Program-made: the position numbers and the translations under genes | In this document: piece by piece, positions 49,810 to 58,024 of the stretch | How positions within the stretch are numbered: position 1 is the stretch's first letter | Layout: each line of letters starts with the position of its first letter | Notes under the pieces: model-generated | Seen by the model: the letters and a program-made list of their open reading frames with translations, nothing else | The model's database searches: none | Told to the model about the DNA's origin: nothing | NCBI RefSeq assembly: GCF_900218065.1 | Contig: NZ_OBMU01000001.1 | Coordinates: forward strand, 1,930,857-1,994,856 | Length of the DNA stretch: 64,000 nucleotides | Direction: 5' to 3' | Origin: Novosphingobium sp. Chol11 | Lineage (GTDB): Bacteria; Pseudomonadota; Alphaproteobacteria; Sphingomonadales; Sphingomonadaceae

Positions 49810-51930
49810 TCAGGCGACGCGTTCGCGAGTTGGCAACGGATCGTGACGGGGTGCGGGCCGCTGTTCGCCGCCGACCACGGCGACGACCTCCACGCCCTTG
49901 CCATCGGGGATTTCCAGGAAGGACAGCACCGGCGTTTCGGGCAGATGCGGCTTGAACAGGCGGGCGAGCGCGCGGCGCGCGACCGGTGAGGTCACGATGG
50001 CGAAGTTGCGCGCCTGCCCCATTATCGGACGGGCGGCCTGCACCACTGCTTCGATGATGCGGTTGGCGAGTGCGGGTTCGATCGGATGCTTGGCATCTCC
50101 AGCAACCCGCATCGCCTGGGCGAGCAGCGCTTCCAGATCGCCATCCAGCGTGATGACCGGCAGCGGCATCTTCACCGGCACGAGGCCCTGGATGATGAGC
50201 GCGCCGATGCGCTGACGGACGGCCTCGACCAGTTGCTCGTGGCTCATGTCGGGCCGTGCGGCATCGACCATCGCCTCGCAGATGCGGCGGAAGTCCTTGA
50301 GCGCGATGCCTTCGGACAGCAGCGCACGGCACAGCGCGGAAATCTGCGTCAGGCTCAGCGTGCCGGGGGTCAGGCCATCGACCAGCTGCGGCGCGGCGTC
50401 CTTCAAATTGTCGAGCAGCTTGCGCGCTTCATCGATGCCGAACATCTCGCTCGCATTCATGGCGATCAGCTGGTTCAGGTGCGTCGCGACCACCGTCGGC
50501 GGATCGACCACGGTGTAGCCTGCGACCACCGCTTCGCTGCGCTTGGCGGGCGAGATCCACACCGCATCGAGGCCAAAGGTCGGGTCCTTCGCCTCGCGGC
50601 CGGACACCACACCTTCCAACGCGCCGCTATCGAGCGCCAGCAGATCGTCAGGGAAAATTTCATCCTCGCCGACGACCACGCCAGCGATGGTGATACGATA
50701 TTGGTTGGGCTCCAGCGCCAGATTGTCCTTCACACGGACCATCGGCACGACGAAGCCCAGCTCCTTCGACAGCTGGCGCCGGATGCCGGTGATGCGGGCC
50801 ATCAGCGGCGCGCCCTTGCGCTCGTCGACCAGCCCGATGAGGCCATAGCCGATTTCGAGGCCCAAGATCGCGCCGTCCGACACGTCATTCCACTCGATCA
50901 GCGCCGGGTTGGCGGGCTCCGGCATTGGTGCAGGCTCGGCCGCCTTGGCCTTGGCGCTCTTGCGCAGGGTCCAGGCGATATAGCCCGCGACCGCTGCGGC
51001 GGGCAGGATGATCATGTGCGGCATGCCGGGCAGGATGCCGAGGAAGGTCAGGATCGCCGCGACCGGCGCCCAGGCCTTGCTCGATCCGAACTGGCCGGTG
51101 ATCTGGTTGGACAGGTCGTCTTCGCTGCCAACCCGCGTCACAATGGCGGCGGCGGCGATGGAGAGCAAAAGCGCCGGAACCTGCGCCACCAGCGCGTCGC
51201 CGATGGCAAGGACGATATAAGTCTGCGCGGCCTCGCCCATCGAGAGGCCATGGCTGACCACGCCCAGGATGATGCCGCCCACGATGTTGATCGCCAGGAT
51301 CAGGATGCCCGCAACCGCGTCACCCTTCACGAACTTGGACGCACCATCCATGGAGCCGTAGAAATCCGCCTCGGTCGCGACTTCGCGGCGGCGGACCTTG
51401 GCTTCTTCAGGCGTCAGCAGGCCGGCGTTGAGGTCGGCGTCGATCGCCATCTGCTTGCCGGGCAAGGCGTCCAGGGTGAAGCGCGCGCTGACTTCCGACA
51501 CGCGGCCCGCACCCTTGGTGATGACCACCAGGTTGATGATCATCAGGATCGCGAAGACGAAGATGCCGACGACATAATCGCCGCCGATCAGGAAATGGCC
51601 GAACGCCTCGATAACATGGCCCGCAGCGTCCGATCCTTCATGACCCGACACCAGCACCACGCGCGTCGATGCGACGTTCAGCGCGAGGCGCAGCAAGGTC
51701 GCGAACAGTAGCACCGTGGGGAAGCTGGAGAAGTCGAGCGGCTTGGCGGCATTGAGCGCCACCATCAGCACGGCAAGGCTGATCATGATGTTGGTGATGA
51801 AGCCCAGGTCCAGCATGAACGCAGGCACCGGCACCATCATGAACAGCACGACCATCAGCGTCGCGATGGGCAGCACGGCCCCCTTGGCGGCGCTCATCCA
51901 GATCTTCGCTTTGACTTGGGCGGGAGTCAT
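49810..51930 (-). CDS. flhA: Flagellar export gate protein FlhA
   Basis: A 706-residue export apparatus protein: about eight membrane spans in residues 20-330, then a large cytoplasmic domain forming the nonameric ring. Signatures are RVSEVSARFTLDALPGKQMA, GSMDGASKFVKGDAVAGILI and the C-terminal ATHLNQLIAMNASEMFG. It docks chaperone-substrate complexes and uses proton motive force. Placed nine bases after sltF and 13 before fliA. Confidence 0.96.
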   Translation of the reverse strand: MTPAQVKAKIWMSAAKGAVLPIATLMVVLFMMVPVPAFMLDLGFITNIMISLAVLMVALNAAKPLDFSSFPTVLLFATLLRLALNVASTRVVLVSGHEGSDAAGHVIEAFGHFLIGGDYVVGIFVFAILMIINLVVITKGAGRVSEVSARFTLDALPGKQMAIDADLNAGLLTPEEAKVRRREVATEADFYGSMDGASKFVKGDAVAGILILAINIVGGIILGVVSHGLSMGEAAQTYIVLAIGDALVAQVPALLLSIAAAAIVTRVGSEDDLSNQITGQFGSSKAWAPVAAILTFLGILPGMPHMIILPAAAVAGYIAWTLRKSAKAKAAEPAPMPEPANPALIEWNDVSDGAILGLEIGYGLIGLVDERKGAPLMARITGIRRQLSKELGFVVPMVRVKDNLALEPNQYRITIAGVVVGEDEIFPDDLLALDSGALEGVVSGREAKDPTFGLDAVWISPAKRSEAVVAGYTVVDPPTVVATHLNQLIAMNASEMFGIDEARKLLDNLKDAAPQLVDGLTPGTLSLTQISALCRALLSEGIALKDFRRICEAMVDAARPDMSHEQLVEAVRQRIGALIIQGLVPVKMPLPVITLDGDLEALLAQAMRVAGDAKHPIEPALANRIIEAVVQAARPIMGQARNFAIVTSPVARRALARLFKPHLPETPVLSFLEIPDGKGVEVVAVVGGEQRPAPRHDPLPTRERVA

Positions 51931-51939
51931 AGGTGGCCG

Positions 51940-52761
51940 TTACCTTCCGAGGGTGGCGAGCATGAGATAGGCGAGACGCGCGGTTTCCGGCTGCGGCTTG
52001 ATGCTGACATCGGCCGCCGTCGCGAGGCGCTGGGTTTCGATCCGCACATAATCAGCGGGCTGCACGGTCTTCGCGCCTTCGGGCAGCGCAGCGGAGGCAT
52101 ATTGAATAGGACCGGTGTTGATCGAATCGACGCCGCGCTGAAGCTTTGACGCGAAACGATCACGGATTTCGGCGAAGCTGCGAGGACTGCCGGAGCGATC
52201 GTAGAAGATGGAGCGGTTGGCCCGCGCGGCGGCGGGGAACATGGACGCGGCGGTTGCACCGGGCGCGCGATCATGGACCGAAAGGAACTTGCTCGCCCCG
52301 CCGACGCCCAGGAAGTGGGCGAGGTAGAGATCGACCGGCTCAGCCTCACGGCCAAGCCGCTGTTCGAGATAGGCCTTGTTGTCGGCGGCATGCTGCGCAG
52401 CCATGACGGAGGCGGTTTCGGGGTGGTTGCGCAGATTCAGGATCTGCTGGCGCATTTCCGGGTTCGCGACATAATAGCGGCCGTTCTGGCCCCGGCTGAT
52501 CATGTCGGCGGCCCAGCCAAGCCCATATTCGCCGCCATGCTTGTCGATGACGGCGAGCCAGCTCTGGTCGATAAACTGATACAGGCCCGTTGCTGACGAG
52601 GTGCTCGCGCGCGCCGTGGGATTAAGGCTGCTTTCGATCTTCGCCTGGCCCAGCAGATAGGCGAAGTCCACGCCCGTCCTGCGGCTCGCCATGGCGATCG
52701 CGTTCGTCACGCGATTGCCGGTCGAAGCGCCTGTTGCTGCTATGTCTGCAAATGCCGACAA
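51940..52761 (-). CDS. Flagellar-locus lytic transglycosylase (SltF-like)
   Basis: A 273-residue protein with an SLT-type lysozyme-like domain in residues about 25-160: the catalytic glutamate is in LLGQAKIESSLNPTARA, followed by SATGLYQFIDQSWLAVIDKHG. No signal peptide is evident, as for flagellum-dedicated muramidases exported through the rod machinery. FlgJ in this locus has only its rod-binding part, so this enzyme probably opens the peptidoglycan for the rod, as SltF does in Rhodobacter. First gene of the sltF-flhA-fliA unit, with a sigma-54 site upstream. Confidence 0.85.
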   Translation of the reverse strand: MSAFADIAATGASTGNRVTNAIAMASRRTGVDFAYLLGQAKIESSLNPTARASTSSATGLYQFIDQSWLAVIDKHGGEYGLGWAADMISRGQNGRYYVANPEMRQQILNLRNHPETASVMAAQHAADNKAYLEQRLGREAEPVDLYLAHFLGVGGASKFLSVHDRAPGATAASMFPAAARANRSIFYDRSGSPRSFAEIRDRFASKLQRGVDSINTGPIQYASAALPEGAKTVQPADYVRIETQRLATAADVSIKPQPETARLAYLMLATLGR

Positions 52762-52795
52762 TGAAATAATCCCCGTTGGTACCGGGGAGCATTAG

Positions 52796-52811
52796 AGCAA
52801 GGCTTATGCCA
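52796..52811 (-). promoter_or_regulatory. Sigma-54 promoter candidate for sltF-flhA-fliA
   Basis: On the minus strand TGGCATAAGCCTTGCT, against the consensus TGGCAC-N5-TTGCW: the GG and GC pairs have the required 10-base spacing and all other key bases fit except C to T at one place. It lies 35 bases before the sltF start. Confidence 0.7.
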
Positions 52812-52861
52812 AGATTTGGTTAACGCGCGCTCCATAAATGTTGCTGGCGCGTTCAGCATGC

Positions 52862-52892
52862 AAAGAAAAAGGCGCCTCTGGGGCGCCTCGTC
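52862..52892 (-). terminator. Terminator after the flgA-flgM-flgN unit
   Basis: AGGCGCC (52870-52876) pairs with GGCGCCT (52882-52888); on the minus strand TTTTTCTTTG follows. It separates the flgN-like gene from sltF. Confidence 0.8.
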
Positions 52893-52943
52893 TCACAACA
52901 TCAGAGTTTAACCTACCGTTCGGGGGAGCGGAGCCCCTAGCCT

Positions 52944-53252
52944 CTATCGCCCGTAAACCAGCGGAGCCTGGGTCGACCCATGCGCCGCCAGCAGCGACAG
53001 GCGCTGTCCCGCATGATCGGTCAGCACATTGATCCGCACCCGCGCCGCCTCGATCATCGGCAGCAGCGCCGTCACTCGCTCGCGAATGGCGTCATCCGCG
53101 CGCCATGCGCCGATCGCACGCACTGCGGCGGCGCTCCGGCTCACATGGGCGGCCGCAGCATCGATGGCCGCGACGTCGGTGCCGTCAAGCGCGACCCGCA
53201 GCTCATCGAAAGCCGAGAAAAGGTCATCCAACGCTGCAAGGCCGAGCGGCAT
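52944..53252 (-). CDS. flgN: FlgN-like export chaperone
   Basis: A 102-residue helical protein rich in Ala, Asp and Arg (LDDLFSAFDELRVALDGTDV, ERVTALLPMIEAARVRINVL, ending APLVYGR). Sequence identity to known FlgN is low, but the size, all-helical character and position eight bases after flgM match FlgN, the chaperone of FlgK and FlgL. The hydrophobic end with Tyr-Gly is common in alphaproteobacterial versions. Moderate confidence. Confidence 0.65.
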   Translation of the reverse strand: MPLGLAALDDLFSAFDELRVALDGTDVAAIDAAAAHVSRSAAAVRAIGAWRADDAIRERVTALLPMIEAARVRINVLTDHAGQRLSLLAAHGSTQAPLVYGR

Positions 53253-53260
53253 GATAAGCC

Positions 53261-53539
53261 TTAACCGTTGATCGGCAGATCGAGCGCGAGCATCTTGTCG
53301 GCGATCGCAGCCGGATCGACCGGATAATTGCCCGACGCGATGGCCGCCTTGATCGCCGCGACACGGTCCATATCGACCGGCGCGCCTTCCGCCGCCATGC
53401 GGGCTGCGGGACTGGCGGATGCCGAAAATGACGACACGCTCACCGAACCCTTGTCCGAAGCGCTGCGCGTCTTGCCGCTGTCCCGCAACCGGGAAGCCTC
53501 TATGGCGGCGCTCATATTCTGGCCGACAGATTTGATCAT
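53261..53539 (-). CDS. flgM: Anti-sigma-28 factor FlgM
   Basis: A 92-residue protein with a disordered Ser/Ala-rich N-terminus and the FlgM C-terminal sigma-binding helices (MDRVAAIKAAIASGNYPVDP then AAIADKMLALDL). IKSVGQ at the start is a frequent opening. It binds FliA until exported through the finished hook, coupling late-gene expression to assembly. Lies 46 bases after flgA. Confidence 0.92.
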   Translation of the reverse strand: MIKSVGQNMSAAIEASRLRDSGKTRSASDKGSVSVSSFSASASPAARMAAEGAPVDMDRVAAIKAAIASGNYPVDPAAIADKMLALDLPING

Positions 53540-53585
53540 GGCTTACAATCCTTCACTCGTCCCGTTCACCCTATAACGGCAGGGT

Positions 53586-54176
53586 TCAAAAATCATTAAA
53601 TCCCGGAATGCGCACGGTGCCCATTTCGACCACCTGCGCGAGGACAGGCGTGGACCGCTTGTCCTCGCGCACGCGGATGGTGTCGCCCACGGCGCCGTCT
53701 TCATCCGCGATCATCGCGCGCGAGACGCTGAAACTCGCATTGCCGGCGAGCAGCTGGACCGGGTCCCCCCGCTTCACCACCAAATCGCGCTGCGCAGGAC
53801 GCGCAGCGACGCCATAGCGCGCAACCGGTGCCGCAGCAGCGCCGCCGCCGCCGCTCAAGGGCACGCGGATACGCCATCCTACGGAGTCGCACTTCACGAT
53901 CGCCGCACCGAAAGTCGGCCCTTCGACGCTCGGCGTCACAGGGCAGGCTGCCAGCCGCAGTCGCCGGTCAACTGGCGCGATGGGCCCGCCAGGCGCTCCG
54001 ATATTGGCGCCGACGGTCATCGCGACCAAGCCGTCCAGCCGATCCAGATTCTCGAATTTCTGTTGCGCCAGCGCAGGCTGACAAACTGCTGTGGCCAGCA
54101 CCATGGCGGCAATAAGGGGCAGCGTTTTCACAGCATATCTCCGGATGCGGACAGATTCATGCCACGCATTAAGCAT
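53586..54176 (-). CDS. flgA: P-ring assembly chaperone FlgA
   Basis: A 196-residue periplasmic protein with a signal peptide (hydrophobic core LPLIAAMVLATAVC, cleavage about PALAQ) and the SAF-type C-terminal domain (RDLVVKRGDPVQLLAGNASF, GDTIRVREDKRSTPVLAQVV). It assists FlgI assembly. A Met at about 54131 (MKTLPLIAAM) would give a more standard signal peptide than the first Met. Follows motB by 20 bases. Confidence 0.88.
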   Translation of the reverse strand: MLNAWHESVRIRRYAVKTLPLIAAMVLATAVCQPALAQQKFENLDRLDGLVAMTVGANIGAPGGPIAPVDRRLRLAACPVTPSVEGPTFGAAIVKCDSVGWRIRVPLSGGGGAAAAPVARYGVAARPAQRDLVVKRGDPVQLLAGNASFSVSRAMIADEDGAVGDTIRVREDKRSTPVLAQVVEMGTVRIPGFNDF

Positions 54177-54196
54177 CCGATATGGCTAACAAGTCG

Positions 54197-54688
54197 TTAA
54201 CGCTGCCCGGCAGCTTCCCCGATGCGGATCAGCTGGCCCTTGCCCGTGCCGCCGTCCATCTGGTCGAGGCCGCGAATGCGCAGCCGGTCACTGGCCAGAC
54301 CCTGCGCCTTCAACTCGCGCGCCACCGCGCCAAGCCGCGCCGCCGCGAGATCCCAAGGATCGAACCGCCGCCGCGCGGGATCGGTGCCAAGGCTGCTGAT
54401 GTCGATCCTGCCGCTGCCCGATTTCAGGCCTGCTGCCACTCTTGCCAGCGCTGCCCTGCCCTGACCCGACAACAGCGCCTCATCCGGCAGGAACAGCTCC
54501 GCCGCGCGCAGTTCCATGTCCTTGGCCACCGCGCGCCCGCCAAATTGCTGACGCACCTGCGCCAGCATCGCGTCGCGCTTCTGCCCGCTTGCCTGCAACA
54601 AAATGAAGAAGCCGAGCAGCAACAACAGCAGGTCGGCGAAACTCACGGCCCAACGGTTGCGCCGGGCTTGCGAGGCAGCAGCGATCAT
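54197..54688 (-). CDS. motB: Short MotB-like stator protein
   Basis: A 163-residue protein, about half the usual MotB length. It has a basic cytoplasmic start, then one membrane helix SFADLLLLLLGFFILLQASG with Asp19 placed like the proton-carrying aspartate of MotB, and a reduced OmpA-like domain (LLSGQGRAALARVAAGL, LAAARLGAVARELKAQGL). The linker and much of the peptidoglycan-binding core are missing. Its ATG overlaps the motA-like stop (TGATG). Probable stator B subunit; the small size is notable. Confidence 0.75.
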   Translation of the reverse strand: MIAAASQARRNRWAVSFADLLLLLLGFFILLQASGQKRDAMLAQVRQQFGGRAVAKDMELRAAELFLPDEALLSGQGRAALARVAAGLKSGSGRIDISSLGTDPARRRFDPWDLAAARLGAVARELKAQGLASDRLRIRGLDQMDGGTGKGQLIRIGEAAGQR

Positions 54689-55371
54689 CACGCCACCTCG
54701 CGCATGGCTGCCCGCAGCGTCGTCACATTCTCCCGCCGCGCGATGGCGACCAGGCGGCTGGCCGCTTCCTTCTGCCAAGCCAATTCCCGCTCCGACAGGT
54801 CGGCAAGGCGGCTCGCGATGGGAGCGGCGATGACATTGGCGATCACCACGCCGTACAGCGTCGTCAGCAGCGCCAGCGCCATGGACGGCCCCAGAGCCGC
54901 CGGATCGTCCATCGCCGCGAACATGCCGATCAGGCCCAATATGGTGCCCGCCATGCCCAGCGCGGGGGCGGCATCGGCAATCGACAGCCAGACGTTGCGC
55001 GCACCGGCATGGCGGCGCGCCCGGTCGGCCAGCGCCTGCGCTGCCCAAATCTCGAACTGCTCGGTCTTTTCGCTGTTGGCGAGGCGCCGTGCCGCTTCAG
55101 CGAGGAAGGGGTTGGCGGTCTTCACCCGATCCGTGCAGGCAAGCCCGCGCAGTTGCGCGACCTGGTCGATCTTCAGCAAGGCCGCGCGCGCCGTCGCCTG
55201 ATCCTTGTCCGGATCGGCGCGCAGCAGCGGCACCAGCGCGGCGAAACCACGCCCGATCGCCGGACCGCCATTCTGGAACAGCGCCACCGCGCCCACCCCG
55301 CCGATCATGATCAGCAGCGTCGGGGGATCGAAAAGCTGCGCCAATAGTCCGATCATCAACCAGTCCCCCAT
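54688..55371 (-). CDS. motA: Short MotA-like stator protein
   Basis: A 227-residue MotA/TolQ/ExbB-family protein. PPTLLIMIGGVGAVALFQNG corresponds to the second helix of canonical MotA, leaving only about a dozen residues where the first helix should be. The last two helices, IADAAPALGMAGTILGLIGM and TLLTTLYGVVIANVIAAP-like (LLTTLYGVVIANVIAAPIAS), keep the conserved prolines. The cytoplasmic loop (residues 45-135) is shorter than usual. Forms a translationally coupled pair with the motB-like gene and heads the unit that continues with flgA-flgM-flgN. Confidence 0.8.
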   Translation of the reverse strand: MGDWLMIGLLAQLFDPPTLLIMIGGVGAVALFQNGGPAIGRGFAALVPLLRADPDKDQATARAALLKIDQVAQLRGLACTDRVKTANPFLAEAARRLANSEKTEQFEIWAAQALADRARRHAGARNVWLSIADAAPALGMAGTILGLIGMFAAMDDPAALGPSMALALLTTLYGVVIANVIAAPIASRLADLSERELAWQKEAASRLVAIARRENVTTLRAAMREVA

Positions 55372-55388
55372 TCACCCGGATCACCAGC

Positions 55389-55423
55389 GGCAAAGCCTTG
55401 CCCAGGACCGGCAAAATCTTGCC
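55389..55423. promoter_or_regulatory. Twin dyads upstream of flgB
   Basis: GGCAAAGCCTTGCC (55389-55402) and GGCAAAATCTTGCC (55410-55423) share 12 of 14 bases, are each GGCAA/TTGCC inverted repeats, and are 21 bases apart, two turns of the helix. They lie about 80-110 bases upstream of the sigma-54 site before flgB, the right place for an enhancer bound by the local regulator. They also sit directly in front of motA. Confidence 0.6.
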
Positions 55424-55499
55424 GCCCCTGCCGCCGCCTTCATCCGAACCCAAGGATTTCCGCCGTTTCCGCACACGCCGATGCGTCACCCACGCAAAT

Positions 55500-55515
55500 T
55501 GGCACGGCTCTTGCG
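55500..55515 (+). promoter_or_regulatory. Sigma-54 promoter candidate for flgBCDEF
   Basis: TGGCACGGCTCTTGCG matches TGGCAC-N5-TTGC fully at the -24 and -12 elements with correct spacing. It lies 102 bases before the flgB ATG. Confidence 0.75.
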
Positions 55516-55617
55516 AATACCGGTTCGGATCACCCGCGGTTCACGCCATCAGGCTTCAGAACGGCGAATGACCCGCAACTTTTAGGCCCCTCGGGGCAAA
55601 AAGATGGAAAGACGGAA

Positions 55618-55989
55618 ATGTCGCTGGAAGACGGATTGTTCGGAGTACATGGAAAGGCGCTGGCGCTTCGCTCGCAACGCCTGTCCCTGCTCGCGTCCAA
55701 CATCGCGAACGCCTCGACGCCGGGCTACAAGGCGCGGGACATCGATTTCGACGCTGCGCTGAAGGAAGCGACGACGCGCCAGCAGGGCAGCGGAATAGCG
55801 GATGTCAGCAAGGCCGTGGACGACAGCATGGGCTATCGCGTGCCGCTTCAGCCCAGCCTAGACGGCAACACCGTCGAACTCAGCACCGAACAGACGCTGT
55901 TTGCTGAAAACGCCGTCAAATACCGCACGACCCTCTCCTTCCTGGAAGGGCGCATCAACACCATCACGCGCGCGCTGAAGGGAGAATGA
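55618..55989 (+). CDS. flgB: Proximal rod protein FlgB
   Basis: A 123-residue rod protein with the N-terminal rod motif LALRSQRLSLLASNIANAST and a C-terminal helix (TLFAENAVKYRTTLSFLEGR). First gene of the flg operon, with a sigma-54 site upstream; its stop overlaps flgC by four bases. Confidence 0.94.
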   Translation: MSLEDGLFGVHGKALALRSQRLSLLASNIANASTPGYKARDIDFDAALKEATTRQQGSGIADVSKAVDDSMGYRVPLQPSLDGNTVELSTEQTLFAENAVKYRTTLSFLEGRINTITRALKGE

Positions 55990-56402
55990 GCATGAGCGGT
56001 TCTGGCCCCATGAATGTCTTCGACATCGCCGGCCGCGCCATGAGCGCGCAGCTTGTGCGATTGAACGCCACGGCTTCCAACATGGCCAATGCGGGCAATG
56101 TCACCGGAAGCGAGGCGGACGCCTATCGCGCCATCAAGCCGGTTTTCCAATCGGTCACCGACAAGCCCGGCGTGTCCACCGTGAAGGTCGCCAACGTCCT
56201 CACCACCGACGCCAAGCCGACCAAGCGCCACGACCCCAACCACCCGCTCGCCGACCAGAACGGCGATGTGTGGGAAGCGGCTGTCGATAGCAGCGCGGAG
56301 CTGGTCGACATGATCGAGACCGCCCGCATGTACCAGAACAATGTGCAGGTGCTGAACACCGCCAAATCCCTCATGCTCGAAACCATAAGGATCGGCAAAT
56401 GA
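55986..56402 (+). CDS. flgC: Proximal rod protein FlgC
   Basis: A 138-residue rod protein: NVFDIAGRAMSAQLVRLNAT and ASNMANAGNVTG at the start, DHPLADQNGDVW-like HPLADQNGDVWEAAVDSSAE in the middle, and ARMYQNNVQVLNTAKSLMLE at the end. Overlaps flgB and flgD by four bases each. Confidence 0.94.
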   Translation: MSMSGSGPMNVFDIAGRAMSAQLVRLNATASNMANAGNVTGSEADAYRAIKPVFQSVTDKPGVSTVKVANVLTTDAKPTKRHDPNHPLADQNGDVWEAAVDSSAELVDMIETARMYQNNVQVLNTAKSLMLETIRIGK

Positions 56403-57058
56403 GCACGACCTCCACCGTCACCGACAGCGCGGGCCTTTCCGTCTATAATCCGTACAAGAATGTCGGCACGGGCAAGGCGGAGATGGGCCAGGCCGATTTC
56501 CTGCGCCTCCTCACCGCGCAGATGCAGACGCAGGACCCGTTCGCGCCGATGGATAACGCACAGATGGTCGCCCAGATGGCCACCATCACCAACTCCAGCG
56601 GCATTGCGGAAATGAACCAGACGCTGAAAGGCCTTGCCTCGCAGCTCACCGGCTCACGCCTTGGTGACGCGGCAAGCTGGATAGGCAAGTCGATGCTGGT
56701 TCAAAGCAACATCGTCGCCCCTGATGCGTCAGGCCAATATATCGGCCAGGTCAGCTTCAAGGACGCGACCAGCGGCGCGACCGTCGATCTGCTCGACGGG
56801 TCCGGCAACGTGCTCAAGACCATCGATCTTGGCAATCAGCCCGCAGGCGACGTCAACTTCTACTGGGACGGCAAGAATGGGGCGGGAGAGCGGGTCGCCA
56901 CCGATGCGCTCAAGATCCGCGTCAACGGCGCTTCACCGTCGCGTGTCGCCAGTTGGGCCACCATCGCCGCCGTCCAGTCACCCGCCGACGGCAGCGCCTC
57001 CAAGCTCATCACTCCATTGGGCAGCTACAGCCCGTCGGACGCCATTTCACTCGCCTAA
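56399..57058 (+). CDS. flgD: Hook-capping/assembly protein FlgD
   Basis: A 219-residue scaffold for hook growth. The N-terminal signature is MGQADFLRLLTAQMQTQDPF and APMDNAQMVAQMATI; the C-terminal FLG-Ig/tudor-like part contains FYWDGKNGAGERV. Overlaps flgC by four bases; flgE follows after 67 bases. Confidence 0.93.
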   Translation: MSTTSTVTDSAGLSVYNPYKNVGTGKAEMGQADFLRLLTAQMQTQDPFAPMDNAQMVAQMATITNSSGIAEMNQTLKGLASQLTGSRLGDAASWIGKSMLVQSNIVAPDASGQYIGQVSFKDATSGATVDLLDGSGNVLKTIDLGNQPAGDVNFYWDGKNGAGERVATDALKIRVNGASPSRVASWATIAAVQSPADGSASKLITPLGSYSPSDAISLA

Positions 57059-57125
57059 CCTCGTCACCCAGAAATACTTCAAATCCTTTTCACCCCCAGA
57101 TCCTTTTCACCCAAGGAGCAACGCC

Positions 57126-57989
57126 ATGTCCTTCTACATCTCGCTTTCCGGCCTCAAGGCCGCCCAGACCGATCTGGCGACCATCGCCAATAACGTCTCC
57201 AACGTGAACTCCACCGCCTTCAAGAAGAGCAAGGCCGTGTTCGGCGATATCTTCGCCGCCGCGCCGATGCAGACGACCACGCAGGTCGCTGGCCAGGGCG
57301 CGCGCGTGCAGGGGATCACCCAGCAGTTCACGCAGGGCACGATCGAGGGCACCGACAAGACGCTCGACCTCGCCATCACTGGCGAAGGCTTCTTCACCGT
57401 CAAGCGCACCGGCGACAGCCAGGTCAGCTTCACGCGTAACGGCGCCCTGTCGCTGACGGAGGACCGCTTCGTCGTCGACACGACCGGCGCCCGCGTGCAG
57501 GTGATCCCGGTCGATCCCACGACTGGCCAGCCCAGCGCTGCGATAGCCGCTGGCCTTGCCGCCGGCACGCTGACTTCCGCTGACCTTGCCGATCTTCAGG
57601 TTCCCACCAATTGGCCAGCCGGCGGCACCGGTAACCAGCTCAACAGCGTCGGCGTCGGCAAGGATGGCCAGATCACCGGCGTCTATGCCGATGGGTCGAC
57701 CGTTTACCTCGGCACCACCGCCATGGCGGCCTTCAACAGCCAGGACGGCCTGCGCCAGATGGGCGACGCACACTGGACCTCGACCTCGGCCAGCGGCGAG
57801 CCGCGCTTCGGCACCGGCAACAGCGGCCTTTACGGCTCGGTACGCTCGGGTGCTCTCGAACGCGCCAATGTCGACATCACCGAGGAACTGGTCGCCCTGA
57901 TCTCGGCCCAGCGCAACTTCCAGGCGAACTCGAAGGCGATCGAAGCTGCCAACACGCTGTCGACCACCATCGTCAACATGCGCACCTGA
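57126..57989 (+). CDS. flgE: Flagellar hook protein FlgE (short)
   Basis: A 287-residue hook protein starting MSFYISLSGLKAAQTDLATI with the usual NNVSNVNSTAFKKSKAVFGD, and ending ALISAQRNFQANSKAIEAAN, the axial-protein C-terminal helix. Most FlgE proteins have 400 or more residues; here the outer D2-type domain is largely missing. A longer frame from 56724 is antisense-free overlap with flgD and not real. AAGGAG precedes the ATG; two copies of ATCCTTTTCACCC lie in the leader. Confidence 0.9.
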   Translation: MSFYISLSGLKAAQTDLATIANNVSNVNSTAFKKSKAVFGDIFAAAPMQTTTQVAGQGARVQGITQQFTQGTIEGTDKTLDLAITGEGFFTVKRTGDSQVSFTRNGALSLTEDRFVVDTTGARVQVIPVDPTTGQPSAAIAAGLAAGTLTSADLADLQVPTNWPAGGTGNQLNSVGVGKDGQITGVYADGSTVYLGTTAMAAFNSQDGLRQMGDAHWTSTSASGEPRFGTGNSGLYGSVRSGALERANVDITEELVALISAQRNFQANSKAIEAANTLSTTIVNMRT

Positions 57990-58024
57990 TCTCGACTGAC
58001 GCCCGCTAGAAACAGGACACACCT

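Noticed and set aside
55389..55404. TGGGCAAGGCTTTGCC on the minus strand as a sigma-54 promoter for motA
   Set aside because: Spacing fits but the CAC part does not, and the bases belong to the twin-dyad pattern; dyad reading preferred.
56724..57125. Upstream extension of the flgE frame into flgD
   Set aside because: It is the wrong frame of flgD; the hook protein clearly begins MSFYISLSG at 57126 behind AAGGAG.
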